Positions 15,539 to 23,367 of a stretch of 28,004 nucleotides of DNA are shown here, piece by piece. How positions within the stretch are numbered: position 1 is the first letter of the stretch; the number at the start of each line of letters is the position of its first letter. The notes under the pieces were generated by a model. The model did no database searches and was not told the origin of the DNA. It worked only from the letters and a program-made list of their open reading frames with translations. This DNA comes from Candidatus Latescibacterota bacterium (GTDB lineage: Bacteria > Latescibacterota > UBA2968 > UBA8231). Position numbers and translations under genes: made by a program. The stretch covers positions 1 through 28,004 of the forward strand of contig JAGWBY010000035.1 in assembly GCA_021295675.1 (NCBI GenBank), in the 5' to 3' direction.

Positions 15539-15923
15539 CTTCCCATCGATCAATCGGGTGATTTACCTGCTGGGGCCGACACCGCGGCCGCAGCAAAACC
15601 TCAAGGCAGGGTATTTGACCCGCGACCGGCTCGATCTCCTGCGCCGAGCCGATGCCATTAGCATGGAGGCGCTGGAGCGCCACGGGCTGATGGAGGAAGT
15701 GACCCAGATGCCGACGGTGCTTTTGCCGCTGTCGTCGGATGGGGTACAAGAGAGTGTGGTGCTGCGGCCGATTGCGACCTCCGACTTTATGACCGCGCGC
15801 TTTTGCCCGTTGCCGCAGGCGTTTTTGGACGATGTGTGTGAGCGGCTGTTGGCGTTAGCGGGGATCGAGGCGGTCTTTTACGACATTACCCACAAGCCGC
15901 CGGGCACGGTGGAGTGGGAGTGA
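15453..15923 (+). pseudogene. guaA: GMP synthase C-terminal (dimerisation/XMP-binding) domain, third piece of guaA
   Basis: From 15453 the reading frame gives SRTYAHPAVVTGQREWKTLE, then SINRVIYLL, RPIATSDFMTARFCPLP and the invariant GuaA C-terminus DITHKPPGTVEWE, ending at 15923. This is the C-terminal domain needed for dimerisation and XMP binding. It has no start of its own and is two codons out of register with the preceding piece only because of the inferred deletion. The frame is open further upstream, but upstream of 15453 it encodes a shadow of the ATP-PPase domain. Conservation up to the last residue suggests that the break is very recent or artefactual. Confidence 0.85.
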
Positions 15924-15939
15924 GCCAAACGGCGAAAGT

Positions 15940-16278
15940 ATGTTTGACACCAGCATCCTCGACGAGGCCATAAGAGCGCGACGCCAGCGGCTAGCGGCCG
16001 AGCAAGCCGAGTTGTTCGACTGTGTCCGTCGCACCCTGTTAGAACTGCGGGAGTCTCTCGGAATTGAGGCCGCGTACATTGTGGGCTCGCTGCGGTCGCC
16101 CGATTCTTGGCGAGAGTCGTCCGACATTGACGTGGCCGTGGGAGGCTGCTCGCCTGTTGTGCTTGAGCTGATGAAAAAACTAGAGGACGCTACCGGCAGG
16201 GTAGTGGACGTAATCGACCTCGACCGGCATCCTTCCCCTCAATCCTTTACTCAGTCTGGAGTAAAAGTGTATGGATAA
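15940..16278 (+). CDS. MntA-like minimal nucleotidyltransferase, probable antitoxin of an MNT-HEPN pair
   Basis: A 112-residue nucleotidyltransferase of the MNT type. The signature is Gly49-Ser50 followed by Asp62 and Asp64 (YIVGS to SSDIDVAV), with a third Asp in RVVDVIDLD near residue 90. In MntA-HepT (type VII) systems the antitoxin AMPylates a Tyr of the HEPN toxin and so neutralises it. All catalytic residues appear present. The downstream HEPN gene overlaps its 3' end by eight bases, the usual order and coupling for part of this family. It begins 16 bases after guaA, so it is probably cotranscribed. The ATG at 15940 has only a weak ribosome site. Confidence 0.88.
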   Translation: MFDTSILDEAIRARRQRLAAEQAELFDCVRRTLLELRESLGIEAAYIVGSLRSPDSWRESSDIDVAVGGCSPVVLELMKKLEDATGRVVDVIDLDRHPSPQSFTQSGVKVYG

Positions 16279-16735
16279 AGGGGCTTTCTCAGTTCTAGAA
16301 GCGGAGTTGCGAGCGCGTTTCCGGGATGTCAGCCGGATCGGTGATCGCATCGAGGAACGCCTAGGCGCGTTTGCCCATAGTGCCGAAGGGATAGACAGCA
16401 TGGGGTACCAGCTCCACAACTTCTATGGCGCGTTTGAGCAGTTGTTTGAGGAAGTAGCGCGATTCTTTGAGAACCAAATCGACGAAGCAAGGTATCACGC
16501 GGATATGATTAGGCGGATGCAGCTAGAGATCGAGGGCATCCGCCCGGCGCTTCTGGCCGCAGAAACTGCTTCCGACCTAGATGAATTGCGGCGATTCCGC
16601 CATCTGTTTCGCCACGCATACACTGCGGATTTGGACCCCGACAAGGTGGCGGATTTAGCGGCCAAAGCCGTGTGCATCCAGCGCGATTTTGCGCGGGACT
16701 TTGAGCGATTCTTGGCGCTCTTGCGGCCTGAGTAG
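16271..16735 (+). CDS. HepT-like HEPN ribonuclease, probable toxin
   Basis: A 154-residue, almost wholly helical protein with the HEPN signature R-x4-H-x-Y: Arg110, His115 and Tyr117 in FRHLFRHAYTADL. Arg and His are the RNase residues, and Tyr is the residue AMPylated by MntA in known pairs. The ATG overlaps the MNT gene by eight bases (TATGGATAA region). Length is typical. The HEPN-MNT pairing is one of the commonest toxin-antitoxin arrangements, so pair identity is secure even though toxicity is untested. Its TAG is directly followed by the convergent tyrS stop, with no room for a terminator. Confidence 0.88.
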   Translation: MDKGAFSVLEAELRARFRDVSRIGDRIEERLGAFAHSAEGIDSMGYQLHNFYGAFEQLFEEVARFFENQIDEARYHADMIRRMQLEIEGIRPALLAAETASDLDELRRFRHLFRHAYTADLDPDKVADLAAKAVCIQRDFARDFERFLALLRPE

Positions 16736-17983
16736 CTAGCAGACGAGGGTGTACTGCTTCTTGCCTCGGCGCACGATCAAGTACTTGCCGTGTAGGCCCT
16801 CTTGGCACCGCATGCTCCGCGCCATGTCCGTGCAGCGCTCGCCGTTGATGTAGATCGAGCCGTTTTGCACGTCTTGGCGGGCTTGGCGCTTGGAGGATGA
16901 GACGCCAGCCGCGACGAGCAGATCGATCAGTCCTAATTCCTCCTGACCCATCGCGTGCGTTGGCACGTCGTCAAAGCCTTCGAGGATTTCTTCCTCGGAT
17001 AGGTCCTGAAATTCCCCGTAAAAGAGCGCGTGCGAGATGCGTTCGGCCCGGCGAGCAGCGTCGGCTCCGTGCACAATGGTCGTTGCCTCGGCGGCGAGGG
17101 TGCGCTGGGCTTCGCGCCGTTCGGGCTGGTCGCGGACAGCCTCGGCGAGTTGGAGGATCGCGTCCTGCTCTAAGAAGGTGTACGTTTTTAGGTGATCGAC
17201 GACCTTCTGGTCCTCGGCGTTGATCCAGAACTGGTAAAACTGGTAAGGCGAGGTCTTAGCGGCGTCGAGCCAGACGGTGCCCGCCTCGGTTTTGCCGAAT
17301 TTGGTGCCGTCTGCTTTGGTCACCAGCGGGCAGGTCAGGCCAAAGGCCCGATTGCCAGCGGAGCGGCGGATTAGATCGGTGCCGGCGGTGATATTGCCCC
17401 ATTGGTCAGAGCCGCCGGTCTGCAACTCGCAGCCGTATTTTTCGTTGAGGACCAAAAAGTCATACGCTTGGAGCGCCATGTAGCTGAACTCGGTGTAGGA
17501 AATGCCCGTTTCGAGGCGCGAGGCGACTGAGTCCTTGGCCAGCATGTAGGGGACGGGAAAGTGCTTGCCGACATCGCGCATAAAGTCTATGGCCGCGAGT
17601 TGGCTGAGCCAGTCGTAGTTATCGACCATGATCGCGGGGTTGGGGCCGTCGAAGTCGAGGAAGCGCTCTAGCTGTGCTCTGACCTGCTGCGTCCACTCGG
17701 CCACGACGTCGGTGGCATTGAGCTGTCGCTCTTCGGTCTTGCCGCCTGGATCGCCGATCAGGCCGGTGCCGCCGCCAGCCAAGGCGATGACTTTGTGACC
17801 GGCGAGTTGGAAGCGGCGCAGGAGCAAGATTGGCACGAGGTTGCCCACCGTCAGGCTGTCGGCAGTTGGGTCGAAGCCGTTGTAGAGCACTATTGGACCG
17901 GCGGCGAGGCGTTCGGCGAGGCCGTCGAGGTCGGTGGCTTGGTAGATCGAGCCGCGAAATTCAAGATCGGGTATGATGTTCAT
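16736..17983 (-). CDS. tyrS: Tyrosyl-tRNA synthetase
   Basis: A 415-residue class I synthetase that charges tRNA-Tyr. The nucleotide-binding region is YNGFDPTADSLTVGNL (residues 34-49); the usual HxGH/HVGN motif reads TVGN, with Thr45 where His is common. The KMSKS-type loop is KFGKT, normal for bacterial TyrRS. QTGGSDQWGNI binds tyrosine. The C-terminal S4 domain for tRNA binding is SSKRQARQDVQNGSIYINGERC. The ATG at 18007 would add eight residues, but it overlaps the terminator's T run; AAGGA six bases before the ATG at 17983 supports that start. The gene is preceded by a leader with a Tyr-rich peptide and a terminator, so expression probably rises when charged tRNA-Tyr is scarce. Confidence 0.95.
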   Translation of the reverse strand: MNIIPDLEFRGSIYQATDLDGLAERLAAGPIVLYNGFDPTADSLTVGNLVPILLLRRFQLAGHKVIALAGGGTGLIGDPGGKTEERQLNATDVVAEWTQQVRAQLERFLDFDGPNPAIMVDNYDWLSQLAAIDFMRDVGKHFPVPYMLAKDSVASRLETGISYTEFSYMALQAYDFLVLNEKYGCELQTGGSDQWGNITAGTDLIRRSAGNRAFGLTCPLVTKADGTKFGKTEAGTVWLDAAKTSPYQFYQFWINAEDQKVVDHLKTYTFLEQDAILQLAEAVRDQPERREAQRTLAAEATTIVHGADAARRAERISHALFYGEFQDLSEEEILEGFDDVPTHAMGQEELGLIDLLVAAGVSSSKRQARQDVQNGSIYINGERCTDMARSMRCQEGLHGKYLIVRRGKKQYTLVC

Positions 17984-18007
17984 CACATTTCCTTCTGGTA
18001 TGGGCAT

Positions 18008-18035
18008 AAAAAAAGCCCCTGTTAATCAGGGGCTT
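18008..18035 (-). terminator. Intrinsic terminator (attenuator) in the tyrS leader
   Basis: On the minus strand AAGCCCCTG (18035-18027) pairs with CAGGGGCTT (18021-18013) across a 5-base loop, followed directly by a run of T down to 18008. It lies about 25 bases before the tyrS start and downstream of the tyrS promoter. It must therefore act as a conditional terminator of tyrS transcription rather than as the end of another gene. Confidence 0.9.
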
Positions 18036-18076
18036 GTAAACGCGGTTGAGACGATAAAGCGGACGTACTACCCCTG
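18027..18076 (-). promoter_or_regulatory. Predicted antiterminator pairing in the tyrS leader
   Basis: CAGGGGT at 18076-18070 (minus strand, the CAG-GGG-T of the leader peptide's last codons) is complementary to GCCCCTG at 18033-18027, which is the terminator's 5' arm. Pairing of these segments excludes the terminator. The same GGGGT can instead pair with ACCTC at 18091-18087, a weak upstream alternative. A ribosome at the leader stop codon would cover CAGGGG; one stalled at the Tyr codons would leave it free. Confidence 0.75.
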
Positions 18077-18130
18077 TCTATGAAGCGAGGTATAATAGTA
18101 GTAGCGTACGGCGCGTAGAGTTTGCATCAT
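18068..18130 (-). CDS. tyrS leader peptide with four consecutive Tyr codons
   Basis: A 20-codon ORF, MMQTLRAVRYYYYTSLHRQG, read on the minus strand and ending in TAG. The Tyr codons TAC-TAC-TAT-TAT occupy 18092-18103. GGAG (18136-18139) lies five bases before the first ATG and eight before the second. The ORF sits between the tyrS promoter and the tyrS terminator, exactly where an attenuation leader peptide belongs. Another frame starting at 18134 would read a Leu run, but its ATG is one base from GGAG, too close for normal initiation. Its product should have no function apart from ribosome stalling when charged tRNA-Tyr is low. Confidence 0.85.
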   Translation of the reverse strand: MMQTLRAVRYYYYTSLHRQG

Positions 18131-18146
18131 TCATTCTCCGCGCAAA

Positions 18147-18175
18147 AATATAACTGCGACCTCTATTCTCGTCAA
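18147..18175 (-). promoter_or_regulatory. tyrS: Sigma70-type promoter of the tyrS leader
   Basis: On the minus strand TTGACG (18175-18170) and TATATT (18152-18147) are separated by exactly 17 bases. Both hexamers match consensus at five of six (TTGACG) and four to five of six positions. The expected start at about 18140-18141 gives a leader of about 130 bases up to the terminator and puts the leader peptide's GGAG very near the 5' end. It lies 14 bases from the divergent Gfo/Idh ATG. Confidence 0.8.
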
Positions 18176-18189
18176 TTAGGAGACGAACA

Positions 18190-19243
18190 ATGACTAATGA
18201 ACAATACCGGGTGGCCGTCGTCGGTGCGGCCGGTACGTGGGGGCGCTACTACACGCGCGCGTACGCTGCTCATCCCAACTGTGAGATTGTCGGACTCGTC
18301 GATCGCGCCAGAGAGCGGCGGGATGCCATTGCTCGGCGCTACGGCGTGGAGAAGGTGTACGACGATCTCGATGGCCTGTTGGCGGCCGAAGTGCCGGACA
18401 TTGTCTCCGCAGTGGTTCCGGTGGGCCAGAATTATCCGTGTGTCACTACCTGCGCTCGCGCTGGGGTGCGGGTGGTTTCCTGCGAGAAGCCGATTTCTCA
18501 CGAACTGAACGAGGCCGATGAAATGATCCGCATCTGCCGGGAGCACGGCACGTTGTTCGGCTGCGCGCAGGCCGGATGGGCGACGCCGCATATGCCCGAG
18601 GTGGTTGAGTGGGTGCGGCAGGGGCACATTGGACGGTTGACTGGGGCGGCGATTCCGGGTGGGTTGCCGACTGAGGTGTCGGGTGGTGGTTGCGTGCAGA
18701 TTGCGGCCTTGCGCATCCTCACTGGGATGGATGTGGAGTGGGTGGAAGGGTACACCTTACCGGCGGTGCCGGGGTACGTGGCGGAAGTGCCTGCGTACGG
18801 CCGCTTGGGGCTGAGCGGCGGCATTGTCTGCGAAGTTGTCGCACCTGAGCCGGATGGCCGCGTGCCGACCTTTATCTCGGCCACCGGCGAGCGCGGGCAG
18901 GTCTTTTTGGCGCGCCAGCGGCCCGTGTTGATTGAGGGAACCGGCGCGGCGGCTTCTCCGGTGTATCCCGACTTTTTGGATCAGCCAGCGGCCGACGCCT
19001 TCACCTATACGATGCGCCCATCGGGACGGCACTGAGCCGTATAGCAGCGGCGACGACTACCGCCACTCGCTCGAAGTGGCCATCGCCTTGGTGCGCTCAG
19101 CCCACCGGGGACACGAGCGGGTGTCCCTGCCGTTTGCGGATCGCACGCTGAAGCTGTATCCGCATCCCTATCGCCTCAGGGGTGGCGATGTCGCCGGGTG
19201 GCAGAGCATTGGCTACGATGGGCCGCCGACGATGGATGTCTGA
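18190..19243 (+). CDS. Gfo/Idh/MocA family oxidoreductase, frameshifted near 19025
   Basis: An NAD(P)-dependent sugar or polyol dehydrogenase-like protein of about 350 residues. The Rossmann start is YRVAVVGAAGTWGRYYTRAYAAHP; the family Lys is in VVSCEKPISHELNEADEMI. The first frame ends at 19035 after FTYTMRPSGRH. The true C-terminus continues in the next frame as TEPYSSGDDYRHSLEVAIAL through RTLKLYPHPYRLRGGDVAGW to 19243. One extra base in the GGG at about 19024-19026 would explain it, so a sequencing error is plausible; otherwise the product is truncated by about 70 residues. AGGAG lies seven bases before the ATG. It is divergent from tyrS and followed 49 bases later by the DMGDH-like gene. 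Substrate unknown. Confidence 0.87.
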
Positions 19244-19292
19244 GGGGAAAGCCCGCACCGTAACCGATGAGCTGACTCGGGAGACATAAGGC

Positions 19293-21761
19293 ATGTCTGA
19301 TACCACATTGCCGCAGCAAGCTAGAGGCGTCATCATTGGCGCGGGCATCGCAGGTTGCAGCGTCGCATACCATCTGACGAAACTCGGCTGGCGGGATATC
19401 GTTGTCGTCGAGCAAGGACCGCTGTTTGAGACTGGCGGCTCGACCTCGCACGCTCCGGGCCTCGTTTTCCAGCTCAACCCATCGAAGACCATGACGGGCT
19501 TTGCGCGCTATACGGTTGAGCTGTGGAGACAGTTGGAACTCGAGGGCGAGCCATGCGCCAAGACCTTGGGTAGCCTTGAAGTGGCCTGGACGCAGGAGCG
19601 CTTCACGGACCTGAAGCGCAAGGCCGGGTATGGCATGAGTTGGGGTGTGGAGGCCCATCTGCTCAGCGCCGACGAGGCACGGAGCCGGCTTCCCATGCTG
19701 TCCGACCGCATTTTGGGCGCGCTGTATGTTCCCTCCGACATCCAGACGAAAGCGACAAGGCCGGCGGAAGCGATGGCGCGAGAGGCGGAGCGGAACGGTG
19801 CCACGTTCTACAGTAACGTCAAAGTTACTGGCTTTGCTATCGCGGACGGACGGATTGCGGCGGTCCATACCACGCGCGGCGACATCAAGACGGATTTGGT
19901 AGTCGCTGCTGCCGGTATATGGGCTCCAAAGGTTGGCGGGTTTGCCGATGTGCCCATCCCGTTGTCGCCGATGCAACATCTCTACGCCGTTACGACACCA
20001 CTGCGGGAATTCGCCGGGGCAACCGAGGATATAGCGCAGCCGTTCTTGCGGCACCAAGACGGGGCCATGTACTTCCGGCAGGTCGGCGAGTGCTATGGCA
20101 TCGGCTCGTATCAGCACGAACCTCTCCTAGTGGACGCCAACGACATTCTCGACCACGAGGAAGCACCTGTAGCTCCGGCCGAGATGCCGTTCACGCCGCC
20201 TCACTTTGAGCAGGCGATGGCTGCGGCCGGGGAAGTGCTGCCGAGCCTCAAAGGCGTGGGATTGACGCGCAAGTTCAACGGACTCTTCTCGTTCACCACC
20301 GACGGATTTCCCGTACTCGGCGAGGCTCCTCAGGTGCGCGGTTTTTGGTCGGCACAGGCCGTCTGGATTACACACGCCGGCGGCGTTGGCAAGGCGGTTG
20401 CTGAGTGGATTGCAAACGGCGAGCCGACCTGCGACCTGCGAGAGTGCGACATAAGGCGCTTTCATCCGCACGCGTACAGCCGCTCCTACGTCCGCGCCCG
20501 GGCTGCGCAACAGTACCGCGAGGTGTACGACATCATCCATCCACGCCAGCAGCTAGCCAACCCGCGCAACCTTCGCCTGACGCCGTTCTATACGCGGCAG
20601 CGGGAATTGGGTGCCGTCTTCTTCGAGAACGCGGGATGGGAGCGTCCCCAGTGGTACAGTGCGAACGAGGGCTTGCTCGACTCTCTTACCGTTAGCGGCG
20701 CGGTGCGGACTGGCTGGGAGGCGGGCGAATGGTCGCCGACGGTCGCCGCAGAACACGTCGCCACTCGCGAGCGAGTAGCCCTGTTTGACCTCACGCCCTT
20801 CGCCAAGTTCGAGGTGACGGGAGAAGGCTCGCTCGCTGCGCTCCAGCGCCTTACGACCAATCAGATGGACAGGCCCGTCGGGACTATTACTTACACGTCT
20901 ATGCTCACACCTCGGGGCGGTATCAAGTGCGACCTGACCGTGACGCGACTGGGTGAGAACCGCTTTATGGTGGTCACGGGAGGAGCTATGGGACGCCACG
21001 ATCTGGGCTGGATTCAGGCGCATCTAGCGGACGACGGGTCGGTTGGGGTAGCTGACATTTCGTCGGGGCTGTGCTGCATCGGCTTGTGGGGGCCAAGCGC
21101 GCGTGACTTGCTGGGCCGGGTCTGTGAGGAGAATGTCAGTAACGAGGATTTTCCTTACTTAACGGCGAAGCCGATACGGATACCCGAGGTTTCCGCACTG
21201 GCGTTGCGGATCTCATACGTGGGAGAACTCGGCTGGGAGATCTACGCTCCCGTCGAGCAGGGCTTGCGGTTGTGGGATGTCCTGTGGGAGGCCGGCCAGC
21301 CGCTCGGAATTATTGCGGCAGGTGGAGGCGCGTTCGATTCGCTGCGGCTGGAAAAAGGCTACCGACTGTGGGGAAACGACATCCACACCGAGTTCAATCC
21401 GTACGAGGCGGGCCTAGGTTTCGCAGTGAGGATGGGCAAGGGCGATTTTTTGGGTAGGGACGCGTTGAGGAAGATTCTCGCCCAAGGACTGACGCGCAAG
21501 CTGTGCTGTATGACGCTGGACGATCCCGACACAGTCGTTATGGGCAAGGAGCCGATCCTGAACGGCGACCGCGTGTTGGGTTACGTGACGAGCGCCAACT
21601 ACGGCCATTCGATCAGCCTCGGCATTGCGTATGGCTACCTGCCGATGAACTACGCCGAGGTGGGGGCTAGCGTTGACATCCTCTACTTTGGCGAGCGGCT
21701 TAAAGCAACGGTTGTGCAGGAGCCTCTGTACGATCCGGAAGGTAAGAAGATGAAAGTGTGA
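19293..21761 (+). CDS. Dimethylglycine/sarcosine dehydrogenase-like flavoprotein (DAO + aminomethyltransferase domains)
   Basis: An 822-residue cytoplasmic fusion. Residues about 10-400 form an FAD-dependent DAO domain with GAGIAG at 16-21. His53 in GGSTSHAPGL aligns with the His that binds FAD covalently in dimethylglycine dehydrogenases. A linker (FAO_M-type) follows. From about 480 to the end is a GcvT-like tetrahydrofolate-binding domain with RGGIKCDLTVTR (conserved Asp), SYVGELGWEIY and the C-terminal barrel GYVTSANYGHSISLGIAYG. Such enzymes demethylate dimethylglycine, sarcosine or related N-methyl amines and pass formaldehyde to THF. The exact substrate is not resolvable. Length is normal. 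A purine-rich GGGAGACATAAGG precedes the ATG. The neighbours suggest catabolism of osmolyte-type methylamines. Confidence 0.9.
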   Translation: MSDTTLPQQARGVIIGAGIAGCSVAYHLTKLGWRDIVVVEQGPLFETGGSTSHAPGLVFQLNPSKTMTGFARYTVELWRQLELEGEPCAKTLGSLEVAWTQERFTDLKRKAGYGMSWGVEAHLLSADEARSRLPMLSDRILGALYVPSDIQTKATRPAEAMAREAERNGATFYSNVKVTGFAIADGRIAAVHTTRGDIKTDLVVAAAGIWAPKVGGFADVPIPLSPMQHLYAVTTPLREFAGATEDIAQPFLRHQDGAMYFRQVGECYGIGSYQHEPLLVDANDILDHEEAPVAPAEMPFTPPHFEQAMAAAGEVLPSLKGVGLTRKFNGLFSFTTDGFPVLGEAPQVRGFWSAQAVWITHAGGVGKAVAEWIANGEPTCDLRECDIRRFHPHAYSRSYVRARAAQQYREVYDIIHPRQQLANPRNLRLTPFYTRQRELGAVFFENAGWERPQWYSANEGLLDSLTVSGAVRTGWEAGEWSPTVAAEHVATRERVALFDLTPFAKFEVTGEGSLAALQRLTTNQMDRPVGTITYTSMLTPRGGIKCDLTVTRLGENRFMVVTGGAMGRHDLGWIQAHLADDGSVGVADISSGLCCIGLWGPSARDLLGRVCEENVSNEDFPYLTAKPIRIPEVSALALRISYVGELGWEIYAPVEQGLRLWDVLWEAGQPLGIIAAGGGAFDSLRLEKGYRLWGNDIHTEFNPYEAGLGFAVRMGKGDFLGRDALRKILAQGLTRKLCCMTLDDPDTVVMGKEPILNGDRVLGYVTSANYGHSISLGIAYGYLPMNYAEVGASVDILYFGERLKATVVQEPLYDPEGKKMKV

Positions 21762-21773
21762 GGTAACGAAGGT

Positions 21774-21995
21774 GTTAAGTACCGTGATTTGGGTGACGAC
21801 ATAGACTACGTGACCAGCGCTTTCTGGTCGCCGAATGTGGAGTCGAACATAGCATTGGCCGTCATGCCTCGGTCGCACGGGAGCAGGGGCACACAAGTGA
21901 AGGTTCAGTTGCCAAAGGACGGCATTGTGGATGCCGAGGTGGTGCGGGTGCCGTTCTTAGATCCAACTAAGGAGCGTCCCAAGAGCGCTTTGTGA
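21774..21995 (+). pseudogene. C-terminal remnant of a second aminomethyltransferase (GcvT/DmdA-like) gene
   Basis: In frame with, but after the stop of, the DMGDH-like gene, 73 codons read VKYRDLGDDIDYVTSAFWSP, then NIALAVMPR, GTQVKVQLPKDG and VVRVPFLDPTKERPKSAL. This is the C-terminal barrel of a GcvT-type protein. It is similar in layout to the end of the preceding gene (GYVTSANYGHSISLGIAYG, ...VVQEPLYDPEGKK) but much diverged. No N-terminal part exists, and the only initiator is a weak TTG at 21789. It is best read as the leftover end of a deleted paralogue that once followed in tandem. It abuts the convergent Gfo/Idh end at 22000. Confidence 0.72.
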
Positions 21996-21999
21996 AGAA

Positions 22000-23233
22000 T
22001 CAATCGCCGAGATAGCCTTGGTCTGCCCAGACTTTGCTCGCCAGTTTTTTCGCCTCGGGATCTGGTTCGATCCCACCCAAAATACTGCTAGGCGGCTGCC
22101 CCTTCTTTTTGCGCTCGGGGTCGGGAGACCAGTCGTCTTTGGCGTATTTTTTGCGCACTGACTCGCGGCGGAAGTCGGGTATTTCCATCGGCGTCGCGTC
22201 GTTCAGTGCCGAACGCCACGCTTGGATCCCGGTGATGCTCATGTCGATGCCGCGGTACACGTCTAGATAGGGCGGCTCGCCGGTGCGGATGGCCTCGGCA
22301 AAGTGGTAGCTGGTAAAAAAGTCGCCGCCGCCGTGGCCGGCGCGCGCTGCTAGGCCGTGATGCACGGGGAAGTTGGGACTGTACACGGTTTCGACTGGAT
22401 CGCTCTTGCGCTTTTCCCACGGCTCGTACCACACGCGTAGCCGCTGTTTGTCGCCGTGGCGGCAGTTTTCCATCACACCTTTGTTGCCGTGGATGCGGAC
22501 GTAGTTGCCGTGACCGCGTAGCGCGCCGTGTAGCGATTTCATCACCGCGTCGTTGTCCATCCGGCAGATGATCACTGCGGCGGTGTCACTGCGGTTCATG
22601 TGCAGTGTTTGGGTAGGGTCGGCGAAATCAAAGGGGATGACAAAGCCGTTCACTTTTACGGGCCGGGTGTCGGTGATGTACATGACCGGGGCGATGGAGT
22701 GGGTGCAGTAGTACGTCGCGTCCGCAACTGCGCGCTAGTTTTACTTCGGGCGGGTCGGGGTGGACGTACTCGCCCTCGCCGTATTTGAATTCGCCGACGC
22801 GGCCCTGTTGGTAGAGCCGTTTCATCTCTTGGTTGAAGACCATGTAGGGGTAGTTTTCGGCGAACATGTAGATCTTGCCGCTTTTCTCGACCGCTCGCGC
22901 CAGCGCCACGCCTTCGCCCAAGGTGTGGCAAGCTGCGGTTTCGCTCATTACGTGTTTGCCGGCGTTGAGTGCTTTGATGGCAAACGGCGCGTGCTGGTGG
23001 AAGTAGTTGGCCAGCACGACCGCGTCCATGTCGCCGCCGAGGAATTCGTCGTAATCGACGAATGTGGATACGTTGAGCGCCTTGCCTTCTGCCATGAGGC
23101 GCTCTTCCCAAATGTCGCAAATGGCGACCAGTTCCATGCCGGTCGCCGCAGCCGCCTGCATAAAGGAGCGACCGCGACCGACGCCGACTACGCCGACGCG
23201 GATGGGAGGTTGTTTGCCGCGTTTTTTGGCCAT
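22000..23233 (-). pseudogene. Gfo/Idh/MocA family oxidoreductase with an internal deletion near 22714
   Basis: Two frames encode one dehydrogenase of about 410 residues. The N-terminal half, in one frame, has IRVGVVGVGRGRSFMQAAAA (Rossmann), CDIWEERL, AVVLANYFHQHAPFAIKALN and HVMSETAACHTLGEGVAL. After LARSCGRD the frame is lost. The second half resumes as YYCTHSIAPVMYITDTRPVK, with HGNKGVMENCRHG and SYHFAEAIRTGEPPYLDVYRGIDMSI, to WADQGYLGD at 22000. The family normally has about ten more residues between these segments, so a deletion of about 28-29 bases at 22713-22717 is inferred. It may be real or an assembly gap. The upstream 1.5 kb holds a wrecked copy of the same gene. No strong ribosome site. 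Confidence 0.83.
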
Positions 23234-23367
23234 GATTTTAAGGTTTTCAATCCTCGTACGCGGGTTGTCTCAGAGCACGATGTGGACTTTTTGCCGCTTT
23301 TCTCGACTGCTCACGCCAACGCTACGCCTTCGCCCAAGGTGTGGCAGGTGGTCTTGTTCATTACGTG

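Noticed and set aside
18091..18096. TATAAT on the plus strand as a -10 box for the Gfo/Idh gene
   Set aside because: It is the reverse complement of the Tyr codons, and no -35-like hexamer lies at the right spacing.
18080..18134. Alternative leader peptide with a Leu run in another frame (ATG at 18134)
   Set aside because: Its ATG is one base from GGAG, too close for initiation, and the downstream gene is tyrS rather than a Leu gene. The Tyr frame has proper spacing.
17984..18189. T-box riboswitch upstream of tyrS
   Set aside because: No T-box core (GGTGGNACC-like) or specifier-loop architecture is visible; the Tyr-codon leader peptide explains the terminator better.
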